Source of the DNA: Corallococcus silvisoli
GTDB lineage: Bacteria; Myxococcota; Myxococcia; Myxococcales; Myxococcaceae
Reading direction: 5' to 3'
Length of the DNA: 64,000 bases
Assembly: GCF_009909145.1 (NCBI RefSeq)
Contig: NZ_JAAAPJ010000012.1
Span: 278,308 to 342,307 of the forward strand
This document shows, in pieces, positions 43,465-52,609 of the stretch; position 1 is the first letter of the stretch, and each line of letters starts with the position of its first letter. The notes beneath the pieces are model-generated. The model was not told where the DNA came from. It did not search any database and worked only from the letters and a program-made list of their open reading frames with translations. A program made the translations under genes and the position numbers.

Positions 43465-45348
43465 ATGTCCCGAATCGCGCGCCTGAGCGACGTGCTCATC
43501 AACAAGATCGCCGCCGGTGAGGTGGTGGAACGCCCTGCCTCCGTGGTGAAGGAGCTGTGCGAGAACTCGCTCGACGCGGGCGCGCGCACCGTGCGCGTGG
43601 AGCTGGAGGGCGGCGGCGTCGGGCGCATCACCATCTCCGACGACGGCCACGGCATGAGCCGCGCGGACGCCACGCTCTGCCTGGAGCGCCACGCGACCAG
43701 CAAGCTGCGCGAACTGGACGACCTCTTCCACATCGACTCCATGGGGTTCCGGGGCGAGGCCATTCCCGCCATCGCCTCCGTGTCGCGCTTCACGCTGCAC
43801 ACCGCGGAGCCGGACGCGCTCGAGGGTACCCGGGTCACGGTGGAGGGCGGCGGGCCCCCCACGGTGGAGGACGCGCCGCCCCGCGTGGGCACCGTCATCA
43901 CCGTGGAGGATCTGTTCTTCAACGTGCCCGCGCGCCGCAAGTTCATGCGCCAGGGCGCCACCGAGCTCAAGCACTGCGAGGAGGCCGTGGTGCGTCTGGC
44001 GCTCGCGCACCCGGAGGTCGGCTTCTTCGCCGCGCACGAGGGCAACGAGCTGTTCGCGAGCCCCGCCAGCGAGCACGACCCGCGCGAGCGGATCGCCGCG
44101 GCCCTGGGGCCCGCGTCCTTCCCGCACCTGTTCCCGGTGGAGGAGCGGCGGCTGGGCGTCGTCGTCACGGGCTACCTCGCGTCCCCTGAGTACACGCTGC
44201 CCAACGCGCGGGGCCTCTACACCTTCGTCAACCGCCGCTACATCCGCGACCGCGGCCTCATCAGCACCGTGCAGCGCGCGTTCCAGGACTTCCTGCCCGC
44301 GGGCCGCCAGCCGGTGGTGGTGCTGCACATCGACGTGGAGCCTCGCGCGGTGGACGTCAACGTGCACCCGCAGAAGATGGAGGTGCGCTTCGCCGACGCC
44401 CGGGGCGTGCAGGACGCGATCAGCGCCGCCCTCTCGCGCGTGCTGCGCGCGGCCCCCTGGCTGGGCACCCCCGAGGAGCAGGCCGCGAACCCGCAGCAGC
44501 CCCGCGACGCCGCGCACTACGCGCACGCCGTGGAGCGCTTCCTCACCCGCGCCCAGGAGGCCACCTGGGGCGCGCCGCTGCCCACCGCCATGGACGCCCC
44601 GGGGCCGGGCGGCTCCATGCCCGCGCGCCCGTTGATGCCCTCCTACTTCGCGCCGCAGGGCGGAGGCCCGGCGGGGCAGGGCAGTGGGTTCCAGGGCCCC
44701 GCGATGCCGGGCCGCACGCCCGCGTTCGGCGAGGCCCAGCCGCAGCTCAACGAGGCGCCGCCCCCGGGCTACTTCGCGGCGCTGCGCCCCATGGGCCTGC
44801 TGGGCAGCCGCTTCCACGTGTGCGAGGGACCGGGCGGGACGCTGGTGGTGCTGGACCCGCACGCCGCGCTGGAGCGCGCGCGCCTCTCCGCGTACCTGCG
44901 CCGGCTGGACGAGGACGCGAAGGCGCCGCCTCCGTCGCTGTTCGGCACCACGGTGGACCTGTCGCTGGCGGCGGTGAAGACGCTGGTGGACGGCCGCGAG
45001 GCGCTGCTCAAGCTGGGCGTGGACGTGGAGCCTTTCGGCGGCACGGCGCTCGCGCTCAAGTCGGTGCCGCCGGGGCTGGAGGGCGTGGATCCGCGCGCGC
45101 TCCTGGAGGCCCTGTCGCGCGCGCTGCCTCCTCGCAGCGCGCCGCTGGACGTGACGAGCCTGGCGGAGGCCGTGCGCGTGATGGCCTGCCACGCCGCGCG
45201 GCGCGCGTCCTCCACCCCGCTCACCGACGCGCAGCTGCGCGCGCTGCTGGGGGAGCTGGACCGCGCGGACTTCACCCCACCGTGCACGCACGGCACGGTG
45301 GTGGTGCTGGAGATGCCCCTGCTGGAGCTGGAGCGGCGGGCCCGCTGA
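43465..45348 (+). CDS. mutL: DNA mismatch repair protein MutL
   Basis: This ATPase links MutS mismatch recognition to downstream repair. The 627-aa protein has the GHKL N-terminus (VLINKIAAGEVVERPASVVK, NSLDAGARTV, ISDDGHGMSRAD, RHATSKL, GFRGEAIPAIASVS) and the transducer domain (QPVVVLHIDVEPRAVDVNVH). A Pro/Gly/Gln-rich linker (about 335-430) leads to the dimerisation domain. The endonuclease motif of most MutL proteins (DQHAxxERxxYE and CPHGR) is changed: DPHAALERARLS at 464 and CTHGT at 607. MutH is not known from myxobacteria. Start at 43465, MSRIARLSDVLINKI. Confidence 0.95.
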   Translation: MSRIARLSDVLINKIAAGEVVERPASVVKELCENSLDAGARTVRVELEGGGVGRITISDDGHGMSRADATLCLERHATSKLRELDDLFHIDSMGFRGEAIPAIASVSRFTLHTAEPDALEGTRVTVEGGGPPTVEDAPPRVGTVITVEDLFFNVPARRKFMRQGATELKHCEEAVVRLALAHPEVGFFAAHEGNELFASPASEHDPRERIAAALGPASFPHLFPVEERRLGVVVTGYLASPEYTLPNARGLYTFVNRRYIRDRGLISTVQRAFQDFLPAGRQPVVVLHIDVEPRAVDVNVHPQKMEVRFADARGVQDAISAALSRVLRAAPWLGTPEEQAANPQQPRDAAHYAHAVERFLTRAQEATWGAPLPTAMDAPGPGGSMPARPLMPSYFAPQGGGPAGQGSGFQGPAMPGRTPAFGEAQPQLNEAPPPGYFAALRPMGLLGSRFHVCEGPGGTLVVLDPHAALERARLSAYLRRLDEDAKAPPPSLFGTTVDLSLAAVKTLVDGREALLKLGVDVEPFGGTALALKSVPPGLEGVDPRALLEALSRALPPRSAPLDVTSLAEAVRVMACHAARRASSTPLTDAQLRALLGELDRADFTPPCTHGTVVVLEMPLLELERRAR

Positions 45349-45352
45349 CGGC

Positions 45353-45772
45353 TCAGGACTTCGTTTCGGCCTGGGCGCGCAGCCGCGCCTCGTGCGCCCG
45401 GTGCTCGCCGGTGGGGTCGCTGGGCGCGAAGTCCTCCGGCGCGAACACGCGGCGGATCTCGATCTCCCCGTCCGTGAAGGGGACGCGCCGCGCCCAGGCG
45501 ATGGCCTCCTCCATCGACTTCACCTCGATGATCCAGAAGCCGGCGACCAGCTCCTTCGTCTCCGCGAAGGGGCCATCCGTCACCTGGGTCTGCTTGTTGG
45601 AGAACGTCACCCGCGCGCCCTTGGAGCTGGGGTGCAGGCCCTCACCCGCGAGCAGGATGCCGGACTTCACCAGCTCCTCGTTGAACTTGCCCATCGCGCC
45701 CAACTCCTCGGAGGAGGGGAGCCTGCCGGTTTCACTGTCCTGCGAGGCCTTGACGAGCATCATGAAGCGCAT
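45353..45772 (-). CDS. YCII-related (DGPF) domain protein
   Basis: This 139-aa soluble protein of the YciI/DGPF family has MRFMMLVKASQDSETG at the N-terminus, LAGEGLHPSSKGARV, the DGPFAETKE signature, GFWIIEVKSMEEAIAWARRV and the C-terminal IEIRRVF. Such proteins have a ferredoxin-like fold and are often found near ECF sigma factors; none is adjacent here. The start at 45772 is preceded on the minus strand by AGGAG. The stop is four bases from that of mutL. Confidence 0.88.
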   Translation of the reverse strand: MRFMMLVKASQDSETGRLPSSEELGAMGKFNEELVKSGILLAGEGLHPSSKGARVTFSNKQTQVTDGPFAETKELVAGFWIIEVKSMEEAIAWARRVPFTDGEIEIRRVFAPEDFAPSDPTGEHRAHEARLRAQAETKS

Positions 45773-45953
45773 GGGGCGTTCTCCTGGAACGTCGGGTTCG
45801 GGATGGCGACGAATGGTAGGGCGGGAAATCGACACGGGAGGGACCGCACCGGAAATTTGACGAAGCAGGCCTCGCGGCTACGGTGTGCGACACGCCTGTA
45901 GCACCGGGCCGAGACCGCCCGTGCCGGCAGAAAGCCCCGGGTCCTTCTCCGTG

Positions 45954-46670
45954 ATGTTCCGCCGTCTGCCGCTCCTCCTCGCGCTCGTCGCCGTCCCCGC
46001 CTTCGCCCAGGACGACGACAGGGCCCCCACCAACCTGGACGGCGTGGGCCGCATCACCGTGCAGGCGGGCTACCGGCTCACCTCCAACGGGACGCTCTAT
46101 GACTCCTGGTACGGCGCGAAGGGGCCGGGCGGCGGCCTGGCGCGCGCGCCGGAGTCCAATGGGGCGCCCGTCGGCGCGGCCACGTTCGCCTATGCGGTGT
46201 CGGACCTGGTGGAGCTGGGCATCGACCTGATCGGCACCGCGCAGAACCTCCACCTGACGGAGTCCGGCGCGGACGACAGCGCCGTGAACCGCAAGGTCAG
46301 CGCCGTCGCCTATGGCCTGCTCGTGGGCCTGCGCTTCCAGGGCGTGTTGGACATCGGGCCGCACGGGCTGGTGCCGTTCGCCGGCCTGCTCACGGGGCCC
46401 ACCGTCATCTCCTCCAAGCGCCAGGGCTCGGCCCTCAAGGAGAACGTCGCGCAGGCCTGGGTGGGCTCGCTCGGCGCCACGCTCCGCCTGTCCGCGAAGT
46501 GGGGCCTCACCGCGGAGTACCGCCTGATGTTCCTGCGGGGCCCGGTGGAGTCTCCAGACGCGGCGAAGTGGGCCGGCCCCTTCAGCTTCAGCAGCGGCGG
46601 CAACTGGTTCGCGCTGGGGCTGACCTATACGTTCCCGCCGGATCCGTCGCGGCCCGTGCCCACGTTCTAG
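45954..46670 (+). CDS. Predicted outer-membrane protein
   Basis: This 238-aa protein has a signal peptide (MFRRLPLLLALVAVPAFA, cleavage before QDDD). It is followed by beta-strand-like alternations and turns rich in Gly/Asp/Asn: GRITVQAGYRLTSNG, AATFAYAVSDLVELGIDLIG, VGLRFQGVLDIG, LGATLRLSAKWGLTAEYR and a C-terminal GLTYTFPP. It looks like a barrel of the OprF/OmpA-like size without an OmpA tail. No family assigned. An in-frame GTG at 45951 is next to the ATG. Confidence 0.62.
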   Translation: MFRRLPLLLALVAVPAFAQDDDRAPTNLDGVGRITVQAGYRLTSNGTLYDSWYGAKGPGGGLARAPESNGAPVGAATFAYAVSDLVELGIDLIGTAQNLHLTESGADDSAVNRKVSAVAYGLLVGLRFQGVLDIGPHGLVPFAGLLTGPTVISSKRQGSALKENVAQAWVGSLGATLRLSAKWGLTAEYRLMFLRGPVESPDAAKWAGPFSFSSGGNWFALGLTYTFPPDPSRPVPTF

Positions 46671-46804
46671 CGGCGCGGAAAGTTCCAGCGAAGAGGGCAG
46701 GCAAGCGCGCATGAGGCGCGGCCTCCTGGGAATGGTGGGGACCGAGCGTGCTGTTTGGGGGAGCGGAAAAAGAACCCGCCCCTCCTCCCGGAGAGTCCCC
46801 TAGC

Positions 46805-47833
46805 ATGCGTGAGACGGCCGAAGTCATTTCCGGTCCCAGGAAGATGTCCATGCCCCCCTCTGAACAGCCGAAGACCGACGTCGAGAAGGAGCTCTCCGAG
46901 CTCCGCCGCGAGGTCATCGAGTCGCGCAACCTCGTCATCAAGACGGACAACCTGCTGAAGAACCTCCACGCGGAGGTGAAGGCGGTCGGCAAGCGCCACG
47001 AGGACTTCCAGAAGCGGCAATGGCTCTCCTCGGCGGTGGCCTACGCGCTGTTCGCGGTGCTGGCGGTCGGTGGCGCGGTCCTGGTGAACGGCGCGCGCAG
47101 CTCCAGCAACACCAGCGAGCGCGAGCGGCTGGAGAAGCAGGTGGCGGACCTCTCCACGCAGTTGGAGAAGCAGCGCGCGGACACCACCGCGCACCTGACG
47201 GCCCAGCGCGCCGCCGGCGAGGTCTACAAGATGATGACCACGCTGCCGGGCGACGAGCGGCTCAAGGGCATCGACGCGCTCGTGAAGCTGGACACCCAGC
47301 GGCTGTCGTCGCTGGAGCGCCAGGCCCTCAATGATCGCGCCGCCATCCTGCGCCGCGAGACGGGCGACGCCGCCTACGAGCGCGGCAAGCTCGCCTTCCG
47401 CCGCAACGAGATGTCCGGCGTGGTGGCGGACCTGTCCCGCTTCCTCGCCATGAACCCGTCGGAGGCGGAGGCGCTGGACGCGTCCTTCTTCCTGGGCACC
47501 GCGTACAACCAGCTGCGTCAGCACGACAAGGCCGTGCCGCTGCTGGCCCGCTTCGTGGACGGCGACAAGAAGTCCAAGACGCGCGACTACGCCATGCTGC
47601 TGCTCGCCCAGTCGTACCAGGAGACGGGCGCGTACGATAAGGCGGCGGACACGGTGCGCGACGCGCTGGCCACGTACCCGGCCACCCAGTACCTGTCGCA
47701 GTTCCGCGGGCGCCTGACCTCCGCGAAGCGCGCCGCCGCGGGTGGCTCGGAGGCCGTCCCGGTGCCCGCCGCCGCCCCCGTCGCCGCGCCGCAGGCCGCG
47801 CCCGCCGTGCAGACGGCCCCCGCCGGCCAGTAG
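46805..47833 (+). CDS. Single-pass membrane protein with coiled coil and TPR repeats
   Basis: This 342-aa protein has an N-terminal Pro/Ser-rich stretch, then a cytoplasmic coiled coil (VEKELSELRREVIESRNLVI, NLLKNLHAEVKAVG). One membrane helix follows (SSAVAYALFAVLAVGGAVLV), then a periplasmic coiled coil (ERERLEKQVADLSTQLEKQR) and TPR-like helices (AYERGKLAFRRNEMSGVVAD, FFLGTAYNQLRQHDKAVPLL, LLLAQSYQETGAYDKAADTV), ending in an Ala/Pro tail. This architecture suits an envelope scaffold. The ATG at 46805 follows GGAGAG; an in-frame GTG at 46748 would add 19 residues. Confidence 0.65.
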   Translation: MRETAEVISGPRKMSMPPSEQPKTDVEKELSELRREVIESRNLVIKTDNLLKNLHAEVKAVGKRHEDFQKRQWLSSAVAYALFAVLAVGGAVLVNGARSSSNTSERERLEKQVADLSTQLEKQRADTTAHLTAQRAAGEVYKMMTTLPGDERLKGIDALVKLDTQRLSSLERQALNDRAAILRRETGDAAYERGKLAFRRNEMSGVVADLSRFLAMNPSEAEALDASFFLGTAYNQLRQHDKAVPLLARFVDGDKKSKTRDYAMLLLAQSYQETGAYDKAADTVRDALATYPATQYLSQFRGRLTSAKRAAAGGSEAVPVPAAAPVAAPQAAPAVQTAPAGQ

Positions 47834-47843
47834 CCCGTCCCCC

Positions 47844-47887
47844 CGCCGTCCGGCCCACCCGGGGCCGGGTTCTCCTTCCGGACGGCG
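47844..47887 (+). terminator. Long-loop hairpin after the TPR gene
   Basis: A perfect 10-bp inverted repeat, CGCCGTCCGG (47844-47853) with CCGGACGGCG (47878-47887), has a 24-nt loop whose centre is itself partly palindromic. It begins 11 bases after the stop. No T-run follows. It may be a terminator or 3'-end protector. Confidence 0.45.
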
Positions 47888-47908
47888 AGGAACGGAAGCA
47901 TTGCCACC

Positions 47909-47939
47909 CGGGGTCCAGGGTCGTAAGACCTGGGCCCCG
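47909..47939 (+). promoter_or_regulatory. Hairpin that reaches the GTG start of the next gene
   Basis: CGGGGTCCAGG (47909-47919) pairs with CCTGGGCCCCG (47929-47939) with one G-U pair and a nine-nt loop. Its last base is the G of the GTG start at 47939. There is no Shine-Dalgarno upstream, so this fold would occlude initiation unless opened. A regulatory role is inferred. Confidence 0.4.
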
Positions 47940-48448
47940 TGTCCGCTCCCGATCCCAGGAAAGACCCCCGCTTCCGCCGCTACCGTGCCGCCGCGTATGG
48001 GGTCCACATCACGCTGGCGACGTTGTTCTCGCTGTGGATGATCTGGAACGTCGGGCACTCCGTGGCGGAGATGACGCCCGGGCGCCTCCCGCCCGTGACA
48101 CCGCCCCTCACCGTGCGCGAGTGCCTGGACGCCGCGGATGCCCACTGGAAGGACCTGGAGGCCGAGCGCGAGAAGCTCGTGCACGTCCTTCCCGCCCGCA
48201 AGGTCGACCAGGAGTGGATGCGCTACCGCACGGAGTGGCTGACGCGCGTGCGCAAGTCCGAGTCCGAGTGCGCCCTGGAGTCGAGGGACCCCTCCCGCGT
48301 GGAGCTGCGCTCGGTGTACCGGCACCTCGCGAAGGTGCAGGACCTCTACACCATCCACGCGGTGCAGTACGCGGGCGAGGTGGGCGGCGCGGTGGACGCG
48401 CTGCACGCCGCCTTCGACACCGCGCGCCGCAAGGACAGCGGCCGGTAG
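47939..48448 (+). CDS. Small single-pass membrane protein, unknown function
   Basis: This 169-aa protein has a basic N-terminus (about 20 residues, RKDPRFRRYRAAAYG), then a membrane helix (VHITLATLFSLWMIWNVG). A soluble, charged, helical part has two Cys (VRECLDAADAHWK and ESECALESR). The C-terminal helix (ALHAAFDTARRKD) is amphipathic. GTG start, without a visible ribosome site. It is probably exported with its C-terminus in the periplasm and does not resemble a named family. It is convergent with a lipoprotein gene, four bases away. Confidence 0.55.
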   Translation: MSAPDPRKDPRFRRYRAAAYGVHITLATLFSLWMIWNVGHSVAEMTPGRLPPVTPPLTVRECLDAADAHWKDLEAEREKLVHVLPARKVDQEWMRYRTEWLTRVRKSESECALESRDPSRVELRSVYRHLAKVQDLYTIHAVQYAGEVGGAVDALHAAFDTARRKDSGR

Positions 48449-48452
48449 CTCC

Positions 48453-50090
48453 TCAGCGCGTGGGCAGCACGGTGGAGTAGCGCCCCGTGCTGTCGGACAC
48501 CGTCTGCGCGAGCAGCAGCGACGCCGGCCGGCCCGCGACCGTCACCACGCGGAAGAAGCGCACGGACGCGTTCGCCGCGATGCCGTCCGGCGCCAGCGCG
48601 GGGTCCGGGGGCAGGGTGATGCGTCCGCTCAGCGAGCGGCCCCGCGACAGCGTGAAGGCCGCCAGCTCCAACACCTGCTCCTCCTGGGTCCGGGGCGGCA
48701 CGGTGACGAAGCGGCTGACGCGCGGCAGGTTCTCCCCGGGCAGGAAGTCCAGCCGGTACTCGCCCGGATCCAGGGCCAGCTGGAAGCCGCCGGCGCCGTC
48801 GGTCGTGAAGGGCGCCTCGAAGCCCATGGGCGGCTGGGGCCAGCCCGTGAGCGCGCCCACCGGCTCCACCACGATGCGCACGCCCGACGCGGGCCCGCTG
48901 CCGTCGGGCTGCCGCACGCTGCCCGTCACCGCCATGCGCGGCGGGCACGTCACGTCCGGCAGCACCGTGTCCACCGTGGACACCACCACCTGCTGGAGCG
49001 TGAGGCGCGACGGGGAGCTGGGGGGCGGCACGATGACCAGCGTGAGCGGGGACTCGGGGAGGCCGGGCAGGGAGGTGAGCTGGTAGCGCCCCTGGGCGTC
49101 CGTCAGCGCGGGCACCCCCTGGAACGTGCCGCCGCCGGCCACGCGGCCCTGGAGCGACACGCGGGCACCCTCCATGGGCACGGCTCCGTCCGTCTCCAGC
49201 ACGCGGCCCTCCACGCGCACCGGGGCGCCGGGATCACCCAGCTCCAGCGCGGACGCGAAGCCCACGGACGGATCCACCACGAAGGTCTTCCGGGGCACCA
49301 CGTCCGAGGCGTTCAGCGGCGTCACCCGCAGCAGCACGGTGGGGCGCGCGGCGTCCTCCGCGCTGAGCGCCAGCTGGAACCCGCCGGTGTCCCGGGACAC
49401 GCGGGCGCGCTGGGACAGGGGGCGAAGGGAGTCATCCAGCGCCTGCACCTCCACGTCCGCGTCCACCCGGCGCGAGCCCTGGAGCACCAGCGTCCCCGAG
49501 AGCGTGATGACCCGCGCGGGCGTGGGCAGCTCGAACGCCACGCTGCCGCCCGTGGCGGGGTCCACGGAGGCGGTGCGCACGAGCGGCGGCACGGCCTTGT
49601 CCACCGGGGTGAGCGTCACCGTGTAGTCGCCGCTGCCCACGGGCAGGACCCACGCGCCGTTGTCCGGGATGAGCGTCGTCTCATAGCGGCGGCCCACGCC
49701 CGGGATGAGGCGGCTCTCGCCCGTGGCGAGCAGGTGGACCGGCCCGCGATAGGCGATGGTGGCCACGCCGCCGTCCCCCGTGGTGACTGCGCCTCGCGAC
49801 ACCTCGCCGCGAAGGCGCACGGGGCTGAACAGCTCCAGGTTCTGCTCCGGGCGCAGCCGGTCCACCGGGAAGTCCTGCGCGAGCAGGCCCGCCTTGGGGT
49901 GGGCCTGCACCTCCACGACGATGTCGCCGCCCGGGTTGCCGCAGCCATCCACGAAGCACACCTGCCCCGCGGCGCACTCCGCGTCGGAGCGGCAGACGAG
50001 CTGATCCGGCGGCGGCTCGTCCTCCAGGAAGGCGCACCCGCTCGCGGACAGCCCGAGCGCCAGCGCCAGGGCCCGGAGCGCGCGCCTCAC
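48453..50090 (-). CDS. Lipoprotein with repeated carboxypeptidase-regulatory-like domains
   Basis: This 545-aa lipoprotein has a GTG start and the lipobox SASGC, then a Cys-rich DxDxC-like stretch (CRSDAECAAGQVCFVDGCG). Several beta-sandwich repeats of the carboxypeptidase-regulatory-like type follow: VRVEGRVLETDGAVPMEGAR with TDAQGRYQLTSLPG, MAVTGSVRQPDGSGPASGVR with TTDGAGGFQLALDPG, and SDSTGRYSTVLP at the end. It overlaps the preceding lipoprotein gene as GTGA. Last gene of the pfk operon; a cell-envelope component of unknown partner. Confidence 0.78.
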   Translation of the reverse strand: MRRALRALALALGLSASGCAFLEDEPPPDQLVCRSDAECAAGQVCFVDGCGNPGGDIVVEVQAHPKAGLLAQDFPVDRLRPEQNLELFSPVRLRGEVSRGAVTTGDGGVATIAYRGPVHLLATGESRLIPGVGRRYETTLIPDNGAWVLPVGSGDYTVTLTPVDKAVPPLVRTASVDPATGGSVAFELPTPARVITLSGTLVLQGSRRVDADVEVQALDDSLRPLSQRARVSRDTGGFQLALSAEDAARPTVLLRVTPLNASDVVPRKTFVVDPSVGFASALELGDPGAPVRVEGRVLETDGAVPMEGARVSLQGRVAGGGTFQGVPALTDAQGRYQLTSLPGLPESPLTLVIVPPPSSPSRLTLQQVVVSTVDTVLPDVTCPPRMAVTGSVRQPDGSGPASGVRIVVEPVGALTGWPQPPMGFEAPFTTDGAGGFQLALDPGEYRLDFLPGENLPRVSRFVTVPPRTQEEQVLELAAFTLSRGRSLSGRITLPPDPALAPDGIAANASVRFFRVVTVAGRPASLLLAQTVSDSTGRYSTVLPTR

Positions 50091-50671
50091 TGGCAGTCCC
50101 CCGCCACGGTGTTCACCACCCAGGAGTACGAGGTGACGAAGCCCGGGTTCTTCACCACGCCGCCGTCCGCGAGGAACACCTCCTCCGGAGGATCCGGCTG
50201 GCGGTTGGTGAGGTGCCGGTCCGTCACCAGCGCCTCCACCAGGTGGATGCCCGGAGTGCTCAGCGGGTTGTTGGCCGCGCGCAGGTCCATGTGCAGCGTG
50301 CCCCGGTCGTCGCGCCGGGGCTGGCCGGTGTTGGCCAGGACGATCTGCCGGTACGAGCCCACGGGGTTGGACGGGTTGTAGTCCACGTACCACTCCACCG
50401 TGATGCGGTCGTCCACGTCCAGGTCCTCCACCACCACGCTGAAGTCCTGCGTGCAGCTGCCCACGCCGAAGGCGCGCAGGATGCGCTCGGAGGGCTCCAC
50501 CTGCTCCTCCACGACGCGCGGCGGCCGGTTCTTGAACCCGGGCACGCCCTCCAGGAGCGCCTGATCCTGGGGGATGAGGCACCCGGAGCCCACCGCGAGC
50601 GATGCGAGGCCCAGCGCCGCCAGGAGCGGCCGGAGGATGCCCCGGGACTGTCGCGTCGCGTGACGGTGCAT
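50087..50671 (-). CDS. Lipoprotein of unknown function
   Basis: This 194-aa protein has a long signal (MHRHATRQSRGILRPLLAAL) and the lipobox AVGSGC. The mature part has Ile/Val strands (FSVVVEDLDVDDRITVEWYV), QIVLANTG and HLVEALVTDR, suggesting a beta-sandwich of the Ig type. Two further Cys could form a disulfide (SCTQDF and the final DCQ). It is 17 bases after the sigma54 activator gene and overlaps the next lipoprotein gene by four bases. Confidence 0.65.
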   Translation of the reverse strand: MHRHATRQSRGILRPLLAALGLASLAVGSGCLIPQDQALLEGVPGFKNRPPRVVEEQVEPSERILRAFGVGSCTQDFSVVVEDLDVDDRITVEWYVDYNPSNPVGSYRQIVLANTGQPRRDDRGTLHMDLRAANNPLSTPGIHLVEALVTDRHLTNRQPDPPEEVFLADGGVVKNPGFVTSYSWVVNTVAGDCQ

Positions 50672-50688
50672 GGCGTGGAAAAGGAAGC

Positions 50689-52587
50689 CTATAGCAGGTC
50701 CTCGTTCTCCTCGGGGGGCAGCGGCCGGCCGGTCTTCTCCGCCTCCAGCTTCTCCAGGTGGCGGAAGATGGTGCGCGGATCCACGCCCAGGTCCTTGGCC
50801 GTCTTGGTGCGGTTGCCGTTGTTCCGGGCCAGCACCTCGTTGATGTAGCGCTTCTGGAACTCTTCCTTGGCCTGGAGCAGCGGCATGATGGGCTCCAGGT
50901 TCTCCGGCTTGAGGTCCAGGTCGTCGGGGCCCATCAGCGGCTTGTCCGCCAGGACGACCGCCTTCTTCAGGCGGTTCTCCAGCTCCCGGATGTTGCCGGG
51001 CCAGCCGTACTTCTTCATGGACACGGCGGCGGCGGGCGTGAAGCCCCGGGCCTTGGAGCTGAACTCGCGCGCGTACTTCTGCAGGAAGAAGCGGCCCAGC
51101 ACGATGACGTCCTCGCCGCGATCGCGCAGGGGCGGCAGCTTCACGGTGACGACGTTGAGGCGGTAGTAGAGGTCCTCGCGGAACGCGTTGCGCTTGACCT
51201 CCTCCTCCAGGATCTTGTTCGTCGCGGCCACCACGCGGATGTCCACCGGCTCGCCGCGGTTCTCGCCGACCTTGTAGACGATCTTGTCCTGGAGCGCGCG
51301 CAGCAGCTTCACCTGGAGCTGGAGCGGCATCTCGCCAATCTCATCCAGGAAGAGGGTGCCGCCGATGGCCGCCTGGAACTTGCCGGGCCGCGTGGCCACC
51401 GCGCCGGTGAAGGCGCCCTTGGCGTGGCCGAACAGCTCGCTCTCCAGCAGGTTCTCCGGGATGGCGCCGCAGTTGACCGTGATGAACGGGCCCTTGGCGC
51501 GCGGCGAGCGGCGGTGGATCTCCCGGGCGATGAGCTCCTTGCCGGTGCCCGTCTCCCCGGTGATGAGCACGGAGATGTCCGTGGGGGCGATCTTGTCGAT
51601 GCGCTTGTACACGTCGCGCATGCCCTGGCACGCGCCCACGATGTCGCCGTAGCGCTGGTCCTCCAGCTTGCGGCGCAGCTCCGTGTTGTCCAGCTTCAGG
51701 TCGTTGACGAGCAGCGCGTTCTGGAGCAGCAGCGAGGCCTGCGCCGCGAACACGGTGAGCATGTCCAGGCTCTTGGGCTCGAAGCGGTTCACCAGCCGGT
51801 CGTTGCCCACGTAGAGCACGCCGAACAGGTCGCCCTTGTGCATCACCGGCACGCACATGACGGAGTGGACCTTGAGGTTCACCACCGACTCGCTGGCCTT
51901 GAACTCCGGCGCGTCCAGCGCGTCCGCGACGATGATGGCCTTCTGGTCCTTCACCACCTTGGCGATGATGGAGTCGGACAGCTTCTCCACCGCGTCCTCG
52001 ATGTTCTCCCGCGCCACGTTGCGCGCGGCCTTCACGCGCGGCTCGCCGCTCTCCACCAGGATGAGGAAGCCCTTGTCGGCGCGCGTCACCTCGATGGCCT
52101 CGTCCAGCAGGCTCTCCAGGATGCGGTCCACGTCGTAGCTGCCGAAGAGCCGCTCGCTGAACGCGGTGAGCCGCTTGAGCAGCACGAGCTCGCGGCCCGC
52201 CACGCCGGGCAGCTCGGACGTGTGCGAGTCGGAGGACTCGGTGGCGGCCGGGCCGAGGGACACCTCGCGCGAGGGCACCTCGCGGCGCACGGGTTCGCGG
52301 GGAGCGTCCTCGCGGGAGAAGATGAGCTCGGTGCCGCCGACCTTCACCACGTCGCCGGTGGCGAGCGCGTGGTTGTCGCGGCGCTTGCCATTGACGTGGA
52401 AGGTGGCACCCAGGCTGCCCACCTCGTAACGGGTGCCGTCGAAGGTGACGTGCAGCGCGCTGGCGGGGACGGCGAGGTCCTCCAGGGGCACGTCGTTGTC
52501 GGATCCCCGTCCCAGGCTGGTGATGCGCTTGAGCAGGGAGACCGTACGGACCTTTCCATCGGGGGTGCGGACGGTGAGGCTGGCCAT
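50689..52587 (-). CDS. FHA-GAF sigma54-dependent transcriptional activator
   Basis: This 632-aa activator has an N-terminal FHA domain (about 1-95: LGRGSDNDVPLEDLAVPASA, GATFHVNGKRRDNHALATGD), a GAF domain (about 145-300: DRILESLLDEAIEVTRADKG, VMCVPVMHKGDLFGVLYVGN) and an AAA+ domain with GETGTGKE, GAFTGAVATRPG and LFLDEIGEM. The Fis-type helix-turn-helix ends it (NRTKTAKDLGVDPRTIFRHL). It lacks a receiver domain, so the FHA or GAF domain must be the switch. In the operon with a Ser/Thr kinase, FHA binding to a phosphothreonine is the likely control (inference). The start at 52587 begins MASLTVRTPDGKVRTV. Confidence 0.93.
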   Translation of the reverse strand: MASLTVRTPDGKVRTVSLLKRITSLGRGSDNDVPLEDLAVPASALHVTFDGTRYEVGSLGATFHVNGKRRDNHALATGDVVKVGGTELIFSREDAPREPVRREVPSREVSLGPAATESSDSHTSELPGVAGRELVLLKRLTAFSERLFGSYDVDRILESLLDEAIEVTRADKGFLILVESGEPRVKAARNVARENIEDAVEKLSDSIIAKVVKDQKAIIVADALDAPEFKASESVVNLKVHSVMCVPVMHKGDLFGVLYVGNDRLVNRFEPKSLDMLTVFAAQASLLLQNALLVNDLKLDNTELRRKLEDQRYGDIVGACQGMRDVYKRIDKIAPTDISVLITGETGTGKELIAREIHRRSPRAKGPFITVNCGAIPENLLESELFGHAKGAFTGAVATRPGKFQAAIGGTLFLDEIGEMPLQLQVKLLRALQDKIVYKVGENRGEPVDIRVVAATNKILEEEVKRNAFREDLYYRLNVVTVKLPPLRDRGEDVIVLGRFFLQKYAREFSSKARGFTPAAAVSMKKYGWPGNIRELENRLKKAVVLADKPLMGPDDLDLKPENLEPIMPLLQAKEEFQKRYINEVLARNNGNRTKTAKDLGVDPRTIFRHLEKLEAEKTGRPLPPEENEDLL

Positions 52588-52609
52588 GGTCGGGGCTTGG
52601 TTTCCGGGG

